From Candidatus Solincola tengchongensis (GTDB lineage: Bacteria > Actinomycetota > Geothermincolia > Geothermincolales > RBG-13-55-18): a DNA stretch of 9,871 bases. How positions within the stretch are numbered: position 1 is the stretch's first letter; each line of letters opens with the position of its first letter. The position numbers and the translations under genes are program-made. Of this stretch, positions 1 through 6,868 are shown in pieces. The notes below the pieces were generated by a model. That model had not been told where the DNA came from, did not search any database, and was given only the letters and a program-made list of their open reading frames with translations. The DNA lies in contig JACVJH010000009.1 in assembly GCA_015711895.1 (NCBI GenBank), positions 1 to 9,871 on the forward strand, in the 5' to 3' direction.

Positions 1-1
1 G

Positions 2-235
2 CTGGCGCTGGGGGCAGCGGCCTTTTGGTGGGGCCTTTTCCGGAACTATCCCCTCGAGGACTGTCTGGTCAGGACGCTTGCGGCCATGGCCGTCGTCTAC
101 GTCGCAGGCCTGCTCGGCCGTTTCGTCATGTCCCTGTTCCTGGTTTTCGGCGGCGTGAAGAAAGCGGGGAAGAAGGACTCGACTACCGGGGAGTCTCGAG
201 GCCGTGCGGAGAGCGAGGAAACGGGTGAGGCATAG
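2..235 (+). CDS. C-terminal end of an uncharacterised membrane protein (5' truncated)
   Basis: The reading frame is open from the window edge to a TAG stop at 233-235, so the start lies outside. The visible 77 residues begin with a hydrophobic stretch (LALGAAAFWWGLF), then a short polar loop (RNYPLEDCLVR), then a second hydrophobic segment of about 25 residues containing AAMAVVYVAGLLGRFVMSLF. The last 25 or so residues form a charged tail rich in Lys, Glu and Ser. This is the pattern of a small integral membrane protein with at least two helices and a cytoplasmic tail. I do not recognise the family. It lies 89 bp upstream of the small charged protein gene on the same strand and may share its transcript. 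A second frame is also open here (25-228), but its Arg/Pro-rich product has no membrane or domain logic, so I prefer this frame. Confidence 0.6.
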   Translation: MALGAAAFWWGLFRNYPLEDCLVRTLAAMAVVYVAGLLGRFVMSLFLVFGGVKKAGKKDSTTGESRGRAESEETGEA

Positions 236-324
236 GATGCTTTTCTCGGGAAGATCTGGAGATCAGAAACCACCGATGGAGCGACGCGTGGCGTTCCTAC
301 CACGTTCCTGAGGGCGGTGCGGGC

Positions 325-654
325 ATGAGCCTGGGCCCCGTCGACTTTCAGCATATGGTGGTCATGTCCAAGGAGATAGAGAGGATACAGAGGCTCCAGG
401 AGGTGCGCCAGCATCACCAGGCGCAGGAGATACCGCAGGCCTACGAAAAAAAGGTGGAGAGGGAATCCCGAAGGGTAAACGAGCTGGCCAGGGGAGAGAA
501 CAACCGGGTGGAGGAGGAGAACGCCTCTCGTGAAAAGGGCCGACATGGCGGGAAAGAACGAGGCAGGGGACGCAAAGGCTCGCTGTACAACGGAAAGGCC
601 AACCTGCACGGGCTGGACGAGGCGGAGGAAGGGGAGCACGACATCATCGTTTAG
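325..654 (+). CDS. Small highly charged protein, possibly of a motility-cluster family
   Basis: This encodes 109 residues. The N-terminus (MSLGPVDFQHMVVMSKEIER) is followed by a strongly charged predicted helix or coiled coil (about residues 15-72) rich in Gln, Glu, Arg and Lys, a Gly/Arg/Lys-rich segment (72-86), and an acidic tail ending EHDIIV. From memory, this layout (short proline-Asp-Gln N-terminus, Gln/Glu/Lys-rich middle, hydrophobic Asp-Ile-type C-terminus) matches small uncharacterised proteins encoded near flagellar and chemotaxis genes in Firmicutes and some Actinomycetota. No function is established that I know of. I chose the ATG at 325 over the in-frame ATG at 355 because the N-terminal PVDFQ segment is the most family-like part. 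The ribosome site is only moderate (GAGGG at 310-314). A longer antisense frame covers the same DNA but looks like a shadow. Confidence 0.65.
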   Translation: MSLGPVDFQHMVVMSKEIERIQRLQEVRQHHQAQEIPQAYEKKVERESRRVNELARGENNRVEEENASREKGRHGGKERGRGRKGSLYNGKANLHGLDEAEEGEHDIIV

Positions 655-828
655 AAAATGACGGGATGATCCGGGTTGAGCGGACAGACGGCCGGTGGCG
701 GCGGAATGGAGAAGCGGCTGACCGTCTTGGGTTGGACGGACTCGGCTTGCCATGGACACAGTCAGGGAGGTTAGCGGCATGCAAACTTGTCGTGAACGCG
801 CGAAGGGGTTCAGGCGGTTTTCCGACGT

Positions 829-836
829 TCCGATAA
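829..836 (+). promoter_or_regulatory. Possible sigma-28 (FliA/SigD-type) -10 element
   Basis: TCCGATAA matches 7 of 8 bases of the flagellar sigma factor -10 consensus GCCGATAA. The expected -35 position 15 bases upstream reads TCAG, only 2 of 4 matches to TAAA, so the promoter is incomplete. The position, 227 bp ahead of the response-regulator ATG in a motility-related neighbourhood, is what makes it worth listing. It could be chance. Confidence 0.2.
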
Positions 837-1050
837 GAAAGAGGGTCGAGCGGAGACTCTCCACCAGGAACGTTAGGCGCTCCGAAGCGGAGGGAAAATT
901 ATCTCACGGGATCCCCTTCCGTCCGTGGATGCAGAGCGGAGAATGCAGGATTCTGGGGGAACACCGATAGGAGTCGTCGCCGTAACGCCGCCTTCCCGGA
1001 ATGAGCGGACGGCGGCGCTCGAGGGAAGTTTCCGGCAGCAGTTTCGCGGA

Positions 1051-1061
1051 AAGGGGAGGAG
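1051..1061 (+). promoter_or_regulatory. Ribosome binding site that fixes the response-regulator start
   Basis: The purine run AAGGGGAGGAG ends one base before the ATG at 1063. In-frame upstream ATGs at 925 and 943 have no comparable site, and the receiver fold begins immediately after 1063. The GGAGG core is close to the start (3 bases), but the AAGGGG part gives a normal 6-base spacing. Confidence 0.6.
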
Positions 1062-1062
1062 T

Positions 1063-1704
1063 ATGTCCAGGATAAGGGTGATGGTGGTCGACGATCACAC
1101 TCTGGTGAGGGAGAGCCTTATGACGGCCCTGGCCACCTCGGCGGCCCTCGAGGTGGTTGGTGGGGCAGGATCGGGAAGGGAGGCCCTGGAAAAGGCCAAG
1201 TCCCTGAAGCCCGACGTCATCCTCATGGACGTCAAGATGCCGCGCATGAACGGGATCCAGGCCTGCCGCCTCATAAAGCAAACCCTCCCGGAGGTCAGGG
1301 TGGTGATGCTCACCATGATGGAGGACGAGGCCAGCATCCTGGAGTCCATTTCCGCCGGGGCCAGCGGGTACAGCCTCAAGAGCATGCCCGTGAACGAGGT
1401 GGTGAGGGCCGTAAAGCTGGCGGTGGAGGACAAATCCCCCTTGAGCCCCGAGGCGGCCATGAAGGTCATCAACCAGTTCCGCCGCAAGATGGAGGAGGAG
1501 GCCTCCGCGTTCAACCTCACACGCAGGGAACTGGAGGTCCTCCAACTTCTGGCCTACGGTTACACGAACAAGATGATCGCGGAAAAGATGTTCATAAGCC
1601 AGCAGACGGTCAAGAGCCACATAATCCATATATTCCAGAAGCTGGGAGCCAGCGACAGGACGGAGGCGGTGGCCATAGCTCTGCGCAAGGGGTTGGTGGA
1701 GTGA
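1063..1704 (+). CDS. NarL/FixJ (LuxR-type) DNA-binding response regulator
   Basis: This encodes 213 residues, the normal length for the NarL family. Residues 1-120 form a receiver domain: acidic pair D10/D11, phosphoacceptor D56 in LMDVKMP, switch Thr84 in VMLTMMED, and conserved Lys106 in GYSLKSM. Residues about 150-213 are a LuxR-type helix-turn-helix with the typical LTRRELEVLQLLA start, a YTNKMIAEKMFIS turn and a QTVKSHIIHIFQKLG recognition helix. The start is set by the ribosome site at 1051-1061; longer in-frame starts at 925 or 943 would add a tail with no receiver features. It should bind DNA and control transcription when phosphorylated. No histidine kinase of the NarX type is adjacent. 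The only kinase in the window is CheA, on the opposite strand, so its partner is unknown. It converges on cheB with 18 bp between the stops. Confidence 0.93.
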   Translation: MSRIRVMVVDDHTLVRESLMTALATSAALEVVGGAGSGREALEKAKSLKPDVILMDVKMPRMNGIQACRLIKQTLPEVRVVMLTMMEDEASILESISAGASGYSLKSMPVNEVVRAVKLAVEDKSPLSPEAAMKVINQFRRKMEEEASAFNLTRRELEVLQLLAYGYTNKMIAEKMFISQQTVKSHIIHIFQKLGASDRTEAVAIALRKGLVE

Positions 1705-1722
1705 GCCCCCGCTTCCCTGCCG

Positions 1723-2835
1723 TCAATTTGTGACCGCCTTTCCCTTCTCGCGCCCCCGTCTCGCCTCGCCCTCCTTGGGGATCAGGAGGCGTAAGACGGC
1801 GGGGGCAATGTAATCCAACGGCAGTTGCAGGTCAACCGCCCCCAGTTCCACCGCGGCGCGCGGCATGCCGTAAACCACGCAGGTATCCCTGTCCTGGGCG
1901 ATGGTGAAGGCACCTGCGTCGTGCATGGCCTTGAGGCCTTCCGCGCCGTCCTCGCCCATCCCGGTGAGGATTACCCCGACGGCGTTGGGGCCCGCGTTCC
2001 GGGCCACGGAGTGAAAGAGGACGTCCACGCTGGGCCGCTGGTGGTGGACCATGGGGCCTTCCTTCACCCCAACGTAATAGCGGGCGCCGCTGCGGCACAG
2101 TACCATGTGGCGGTTGCCGGGAGCCAGAAGGATGAGCCCGGGGCGGAGGGAATCGCCGTCGGCGGCTTCCCGGACGTCCATCTCGGATATGGAATCGAGG
2201 CTCGCGGCGAAGGACCGGGTGAACATCTCCGGCATGTGCTGGACGATGAGGACCGGAGGGCCTCCCGCGGGGAAGCGGCCGATTATCCTGCGGATGGCCT
2301 CCGTCCCTCCCGTGGAGGCTCCAATGGCCACCATCTTCAGGGTGGTGCGCAGATGGGGCAGGGGAGGGAACTCCTTGACCTCGCCTTCGGCCTGAGGCCC
2401 TGGGGACGGTTTGAGCCGCTTCAGATCGGCGAGGGCGGCGGCCTTTATCTTGTCCTTTAGCTGGAGGACGACCTCCTCCACGGTATATGGACCTCCGGGT
2501 TTACTCATCACCTCCACGGCCCCCAGTTCCAGGGCTTGCAGTGCGGTCTGGCTTCCCTCGGGGGCGAGCGAGCTGAGCACCACCACCGGCAAGGGGCGGT
2601 GCTTCATCAGCTTGCGGAGAAAGGTGAGACCGTCCATGCGGGGCATCTCGATGTCCAGGGTGACCACGTCGGGCTTCAACCTCACTATCTTGTCGCGGGC
2701 GATGAAGGGGTCGGGAGCCGCACCCACCACCTCTATGTCCGGGTCCGCGGACAACTCCCGGGTGAGTATCTGACGCACGATCGCGGAATCGTCAACGACA
2801 AGTACTCTGACGGGTCTGGCGAACAACCCCCTCAT
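1723..2835 (-). CDS. cheB: CheB, chemotaxis protein-glutamate methylesterase/deamidase
   Basis: CheB removes methyl groups from receptor glutamates, and deamidates glutamines, during adaptation. The product is 370 residues, a usual length. Residues 9-125 form the receiver: D15/D16, phosphoacceptor D61 in TLDIEMPRMDG, S88/S89 and K112 in MSKPGG. Residues about 133-165 are the interdomain linker. Residues 167-352 are the esterase domain with the catalytic triad visible: S174 in GASTGGT, H200 in VQHMP and D296 in TGMGEDG. The last 17 residues are a basic tail. It is the last gene of the minus-strand cluster, 95 bp after cheR. The ATG has a GAGGAGG site 11 bases upstream, slightly long. The gap from cheR holds a weak GTCCC/GGGAC inverted repeat but no terminator. 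Phosphorylation by CheA would give the standard negative feedback. Confidence 0.97.
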   Translation of the reverse strand: MRGLFARPVRVLVVDDSAIVRQILTRELSADPDIEVVGAAPDPFIARDKIVRLKPDVVTLDIEMPRMDGLTFLRKLMKHRPLPVVVLSSLAPEGSQTALQALELGAVEVMSKPGGPYTVEEVVLQLKDKIKAAALADLKRLKPSPGPQAEGEVKEFPPLPHLRTTLKMVAIGASTGGTEAIRRIIGRFPAGGPPVLIVQHMPEMFTRSFAASLDSISEMDVREAADGDSLRPGLILLAPGNRHMVLCRSGARYYVGVKEGPMVHHQRPSVDVLFHSVARNAGPNAVGVILTGMGEDGAEGLKAMHDAGAFTIAQDRDTCVVYGMPRAAVELGAVDLQLPLDYIAPAVLRLLIPKEGEARRGREKGKAVTN

Positions 2836-2930
2836 TCAGGATCCAACCTCCTCGCCGTTCAGCTGGTTTACTCCTCCGATCCCTTTATGCAAAGTCCCCG
2901 TCCGGGAGGGACCCCGCATCCCGTCACCGG

Positions 2931-3785
2931 CTACTCCTTGCGATATACCGAGGGCTTGCGGTGGCGGAACGGGTTTTGTATGCGGGTCAGGCTCTCGGAA
3001 TGGCCGACGATGAAGTAGCCGCCGGGAACGAGGTAGCGATGGAAGCGTCGCACCAGCTCCTGCTGGGTCTCCTTGTCGAAGTAGATCATCACGTTGCGGC
3101 AGAGGATCACCTGGAAGGGTCCCTGCATGGGCCAGGCGTCCGCGAGGTTGAGATAGCGAAAGCGGACGAGGCGGGAGAGCTCCGGGGTCACCCGGAAGCA
3201 GCTTTCCCCATTGGACCTGCATTTCCGGAAATACTTGAACTTCCACTGCGCGGGGACGTCCCTGAGCTGCTCCTCGCGATAGAGGCCTTCTTTGGCTTTG
3301 GAGAGGGCACGCAGGGATATGTCGGTGGCCAGTATGAGGACGTCCTTTTGGTCCACGCCGTCCAGGTATTCCCGCAGATAAACGGCCAGGGAGTAAGGTT
3401 CCTCGCCGCTTGAGCACCCTGCGCTCCAGAGCCTTATCCTCTCGAAGCCCGATGCGTTGAGCCAGGGGAAGACCTCGTCGCGCAGGAAATCGAAGTGTTC
3501 CCTTTCCCGGAAGAGGCGGGTGAAGTTCGTTGTCAGAAGGTCAACCATGGTACGTATCTCCTCCGGGTTTTCCTCGAGGTAGATCAGGTATTCCTTGAAG
3601 CCCGAGAGCCCGAGGGCGCGCAGTCTTTTCCGGAGCCGGTTCTGCACCAGCAGTTTCTTCCCCTCGTGGAGGTTCAGGCGCGCCGCCTCGTAGGCCAAGG
3701 TGCTTATGCGGAGAAACTCCTCGCGCTCGAGCTCGTAGTCCTGGAACAAGGGAGCCTGCTGTACGGGCTGGGCCCTTCCCGCCAT
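2931..3785 (-). CDS. cheR: CheR, chemotaxis receptor methyltransferase
   Basis: CheR transfers methyl groups from S-adenosylmethionine to glutamates on the MCP. The product is 284 residues. The N-terminal helical domain (about 20-90) includes the basic QNRLRKRLRALGL helix and TTNFTRLFRE. The catalytic Rossmann domain (about 95-284) shows the SAM loop LWSAGCSSGEEPYSLA (119-134), ATDIS (153-157), ILCRNVMIYFD (227-237) and YFIVGHSESL (257-266). The beta-subdomain between YFRK and PEL (about 185-203) aligns in length with Salmonella CheR as I recall it, without the short deletion associated with pentapeptide-independent enzymes. This fits docking to a receptor tail. The ATG has an AGAGG site about 5 bases upstream. 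The gene sits 83 bp after the MCP gene and 95 bp before cheB, in the same direction, and is probably cotranscribed. Confidence 0.97.
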   Translation of the reverse strand: MAGRAQPVQQAPLFQDYELEREEFLRISTLAYEAARLNLHEGKKLLVQNRLRKRLRALGLSGFKEYLIYLEENPEEIRTMVDLLTTNFTRLFREREHFDFLRDEVFPWLNASGFERIRLWSAGCSSGEEPYSLAVYLREYLDGVDQKDVLILATDISLRALSKAKEGLYREEQLRDVPAQWKFKYFRKCRSNGESCFRVTPELSRLVRFRYLNLADAWPMQGPFQVILCRNVMIYFDKETQQELVRRFHRYLVPGGYFIVGHSESLTRIQNPFRHRKPSVYRKE

Positions 3786-3868
3786 GACGACCTCTTTCTC
3801 CCTCGATCTTCGCCGCTTTATCCCGTCCGTAAGGCGTTCCTTTACCTAAAGCCAGCGTGGCTCGCCCC

Positions 3869-6313
3869 TCAGAACTCCTCGAAGTCCTCCAGGGGGATGA
3901 CCTCCTCCGGGGAGAGCTCCGTGCGGGCCGATTTCCCGTCCCCGCCGGTGAGGGAGGCTTTCTGGGTCACGGGGACCTTCTTCTTCCGCGGGGCCTGGGC
4001 CCGGACCGACGGCGGGGCCTCCAACCCTCCCCTGAGGCGGAAGGTGGAGACCATCTCCTGCAGCTGGGAGGCCTGGGCGGCCAGCTCCTCGGAGGCCGAG
4101 GCGGCCTCCTCGGCGGCGGCGGCGTTCTGCTGCGTGACCTTGTCCATCTCCCCCATGGCCTGGTTGACCTGCTCGATGCCCTGCATCTGCTCCCGGGCGG
4201 CGGCGGCGATCTCCCCCACCAGGTTGTAGACCTTCTCGAAGGAGGAGTTGATCTCGGAGAGCACCTCGGCCACCTCGGCGGAGACCTGCACCCCTCCCTC
4301 GGCGCTGGAGAGGGACTGCTCGATCAGGGCGGCGGTGCTCTTGGCCGCCTCCGCCGATCTCATGGCCAGGTTGCGCACCTCCTCGGCCACCACGGCGAAG
4401 CCCCTTCCGGCCTCCCCGGCCCTCGCGGCCTCCACGGCGGCGTTCAGGGCCAGGAGGTTGGTCTGGAAGGCGATCTCGTCTATGGTCTTGATGATCTTGG
4501 CCGTCTCGTCGGAGGAGGCCTTGATGTCCGAGATGGCCGCGTTCATCCTGGAGACCGCCTCCTCGGCGCGGTCGGCGGAGGCCTTGGCCTCCTGGGCCAG
4601 CTTGCGGGCCTCCTCGGCGCTCTCGGCGTTCTGGCGGCTCATGCCCGCTATCTCCTCCACCGAGGCGGTGACCTCCTCCAGGGAGGAGGCCTGCTCCGAG
4701 GCCCCCTGGGCCAGGGACTGGGAGGAGTCGGAGATCTGCTCCGAGGCCCCGGCGGTCTGGGCGGCGGCCTCCCTCACCTGGGAGAGGGCCTGGTTGAGGT
4801 TCTCGATCATGGCCCGGAAGGCGATGCCGAAGGCGTCCTTCTCCGAGAGGGGCCTCACCTCCTGGTCCAGCTCCCGCACGGCGATCTTGCCCGCCACATC
4901 GGCCATGTCCTTGAGGTAACCGATGAGGCGGTCCAACGACTCCTTGATGGCCAGGTAGGATTCCCTGACCGCCTCGGTGTCCTCGTCCCCTTCCTCCACC
5001 TCGTAGGAGGTGCTCAGATCGCCCAGGGACAGGGACTCCATGGCCGTGATGAGCTTCTCCGTCTCCCGGGACTGGAACTCGCCGAGCTTCTGCATGCGCC
5101 GGGAAGCACGCCTGATCTCCGTGAGGTCGGTCACGAATTCGAAGCCGCCGACAATTTCGCCGTTTATGTCACGGACGGGAAAACCGGTATAGGATATGTC
5201 TAGTTCCTTTCCTCCGGGCCGCGCGTTTGTCTCGCTCGAAAAGGACATGCCCTCGCGTATCGCCTTCCCAACGGCGCAGTTGACGGTCTGACAATCTTCG
5301 GTCTTGAAGTGGGTATAACATTTGGTTCCCAACATTTGTTCCTTTGATACCCCCACGATTTCGGAGCCCGCTTTGTTGATGAAGCGCACGTTAAATTCCT
5401 TGTCCACGATCATGAATGGCGCAGGTATGGAGTCGATATAACCAACCAATCTATCAATTACAGCGTTGAAGCCCTCGAGGATGGGGCGGAACTCAAAGTT
5501 TATCTTCTCCGTGTCGCCGCGGACGTCGAGGTCCCCGGCCACGGCGGCAGCGGCCAGGGCGTTCGTCTCGCTCATTAGACCGCCAAGGATGTTCTTGACG
5601 TTCCGGTAGAAATACAGCCCGATAGTAAGGGCAGCCACCGCGCCGACGACGAGCATGATAACGGAAACGATATTGGCGCGGGAAGCAGTGGAATAAGCCG
5701 CTTTCCCGGAGGCCTCGGCGGAAGCCATGTTCTCTTCCACTATCTTATCGAGGGTGGCATTGGCCTCCTTCCACTTCTCCCGGGCGGAGAGCATGAGGTC
5801 CTCGATGCGACTGTCCAGCCTCTGCACGCGGGGGTCGTCCTCGTCCGCGCCGGAGTTGAGCAGCGACTCGTACTCCCTGGCTGCGGCCAAAAAGGCGTTG
5901 GTCTCGTCGGCGAAGGCCTGGTACTGGGGTTTGAGCTGTTCCCACAGGGCGGCCTCGCCGGAAGTATGGGGCATGGATTCGTACAATTTCCGATGTTCGT
6001 CGATACGGGCAAAACCCGCCCCCTCATACTGGCCGGTTCCGGCAATATAGTCGAACTGGGCCTGCCTTGTAACGGGGTCTTGGAAGATCCTGCCGATGCA
6101 CAGTCCGCGAGTGCCGACCAGCACCTCGTTCATGCCGATGTCGATCTGGTTGAGGGCTTCGACAGAGGGCAGCGCGTCCTCCCCGAGCTCGTTGACGGAA
6201 CCACGCAGCGATCCCAAGCCGGTTATGGCCACCACGCCCACCACCACCAGGAGGGCCAGGCAGAGGGCGAAGGAGAGAAGGATCTTGGGTCCCAGTCTCA
6301 CCTTGCGTAACAT
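3869..6313 (-). CDS. Methyl-accepting chemotaxis protein with helical sensor, HAMP and PAS domains
   Basis: This encodes an 814-residue transmembrane chemoreceptor. TM1 is about 11-33; an extracytoplasmic, mainly helical sensor (4HB/HBM-like) spans 34-212; TM2 is about 214-236; HAMP about 237-290; PAS about 292-400. A helical, partly HAMP-like connector covers 405-510 (it contains LSLGDLS and AVRELDQEV). The signalling hairpin spans about 511-760, with its tip in IDEIAFQTNLLALNAAVEAA. Length between arms and tip is close to the 36-heptad class. Glu pairs in methylation-like contexts are E546/E547, E735/E736 and, less perfectly, E742/E743. A basic/acidic linker leads to the C-terminal DFEEF, a possible CheR docking peptide. 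The PAS domain has Cys332, Cys341 and Cys346. The ligand is unknown. The ATG follows GGAGGTGA. The gene is 36 bp after cheW. Its PAS-coding DNA is much more AT-rich than the rest. Confidence 0.96.
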   Translation of the reverse strand: MLRKVRLGPKILLSFALCLALLVVVGVVAITGLGSLRGSVNELGEDALPSVEALNQIDIGMNEVLVGTRGLCIGRIFQDPVTRQAQFDYIAGTGQYEGAGFARIDEHRKLYESMPHTSGEAALWEQLKPQYQAFADETNAFLAAAREYESLLNSGADEDDPRVQRLDSRIEDLMLSAREKWKEANATLDKIVEENMASAEASGKAAYSTASRANIVSVIMLVVGAVAALTIGLYFYRNVKNILGGLMSETNALAAAAVAGDLDVRGDTEKINFEFRPILEGFNAVIDRLVGYIDSIPAPFMIVDKEFNVRFINKAGSEIVGVSKEQMLGTKCYTHFKTEDCQTVNCAVGKAIREGMSFSSETNARPGGKELDISYTGFPVRDINGEIVGGFEFVTDLTEIRRASRRMQKLGEFQSRETEKLITAMESLSLGDLSTSYEVEEGDEDTEAVRESYLAIKESLDRLIGYLKDMADVAGKIAVRELDQEVRPLSEKDAFGIAFRAMIENLNQALSQVREAAAQTAGASEQISDSSQSLAQGASEQASSLEEVTASVEEIAGMSRQNAESAEEARKLAQEAKASADRAEEAVSRMNAAISDIKASSDETAKIIKTIDEIAFQTNLLALNAAVEAARAGEAGRGFAVVAEEVRNLAMRSAEAAKSTAALIEQSLSSAEGGVQVSAEVAEVLSEINSSFEKVYNLVGEIAAAAREQMQGIEQVNQAMGEMDKVTQQNAAAAEEAASASEELAAQASQLQEMVSTFRLRGGLEAPPSVRAQAPRKKKVPVTQKASLTGGDGKSARTELSPEEVIPLEDFEEF

Positions 6314-6349
6314 GGCCGTCTCACCTCCTATGGCGAAAGCACAGATTCT

Positions 6350-6868
6350 TCATCCCTCCAACGGTTGCTCCTCCGGCACTTCCAGCCGTGCCAGGGAGGA
6401 CAGCTCCTCCCCCAGGAGCACCTTCCCTATGTCCAGGAGCATGATCACCCGGTCCCCGGACTTGCCCATGCCGGTGATGAACTCCGTGTCCAGGGAGGCC
6501 CCGAACTCCGGCGTATCCTCGATGTCCTCGGAGACGAGGTCCAGGACCTCGGATACCCGGTCCACCACAGCCCCCATGTTCATGCCATCCAGGTCGACCA
6601 CCACGATGCAGGTCTCGCGGGTGTCCTCCTGTTCGGGCATGCCGAACTTGCGCCTCAGGTCGATGACCGGGATTATCCTCCCCCGCAGGTTGATGACCCC
6701 GCGCACGAAGTCCGGCATACGGGGGACCTTGGTTATCTCCATGAGACCGATGATCTCCTTGACCTTGAGGATGTCCAGGCCGTATTCTTCCTCCCCGAGC
6801 ACGAAGGTGAGGTATTTGTTCAGGCCCGAATTCCTGCTCTCGCTGAGCTGGACGGTGGATGCCTCCAT
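6350..6868 (-). CDS. cheW: CheW, receptor-kinase coupling protein
   Basis: CheW links the MCP signalling tip to the P5 domain of CheA in the receptor array. The product is 172 residues. A single CheW domain fills residues about 17-160: KYLTFVLGEEEYGLDILKV starts the first beta barrel, KEIIGLMEITKVPRMPDFV follows, then GVINLRGRIIPVIDLRRKFG, which contains Arg62 at the receptor-contact position, then TCIVVVDLDGMNMGAVVDRV, and RVIMLLDIGKVL near the end. A short acidic tail (EVPEEQPLEG) ends the protein. The start is well defined: AAAGGAGGTGA lies with 7 bases between GGAGG and ATG. It is 36 bp upstream of the MCP gene and 142 bp downstream of cheA, a wider gap than expected inside an operon. Confidence 0.97.
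   Translation of the reverse strand: MEASTVQLSESRNSGLNKYLTFVLGEEEYGLDILKVKEIIGLMEITKVPRMPDFVRGVINLRGRIIPVIDLRRKFGMPEQEDTRETCIVVVDLDGMNMGAVVDRVSEVLDLVSEDIEDTPEFGASLDTEFITGMGKSGDRVIMLLDIGKVLLGEELSSLARLEVPEEQPLEG

Larger units (their letters stand above)
655..1062 (+). other. 408-bp intergenic or leader region upstream of the response regulator
   Basis: I see no convincing gene here. It has more A/T-ending triplets than the flanking genes and no clear terminator after the stop at 654. Its contents are: a 63-codon Arg-rich frame at 779-970 with a good Shine-Dalgarno-like GGGAGG eight bases upstream but poor codon bias; a sigma-28-like -10 match TCCGATAA at 829-836; and a GC-rich inverted repeat, CGCCGCC at 986-992 with GGCGGCG at 1011-1017 (18-base loop), ending 45 bases before the regulator's ATG. 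The hairpin has no following T-run, so it is not a standard terminator. The region most likely holds the promoter and 5' leader of the response regulator. Confidence 0.5.

Noticed and set aside
237..311. 24-codon frame after the membrane-protein stop, with GAGG six bases upstream
   Set aside because: It is too short and featureless; the ribosome-like site lies inside the end of the previous gene.
97..864. 255-codon minus-strand open frame
   Set aside because: It lies antisense to both the membrane-protein end and the small charged protein gene; its product is a Leu/Pro/Ser-rich shadow without domain features. Long antisense frames are common in DNA this rich in G+C.
779..970. 63-codon Arg-rich frame with a good ribosome site
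   Set aside because: Codon bias is weak compared with neighbours and the product is not recognisable. I describe it only as part of the leader region.
2836..3417. 193-codon minus-strand frame overlapping cheR
   Set aside because: It is a shifted frame within cheR; its product is Arg/Pro-rich and lacks the SAM-binding motifs that are intact in the cheR frame.
3840..3862. Inverted repeats (CTTTA/TAAAG and AGCCA/TGGCT) after the MCP stop, as a terminator
   Set aside because: Stems are only 5 bp, with no T-run on the minus strand; cheR and cheB follow in the same direction, so termination here is not expected.
3857..5203. 448-codon plus-strand frame opposite the MCP gene
   Set aside because: The product is a Gly/Leu/His repeat-like shadow of MCP codons. 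The MCP on the other strand is unmistakable.
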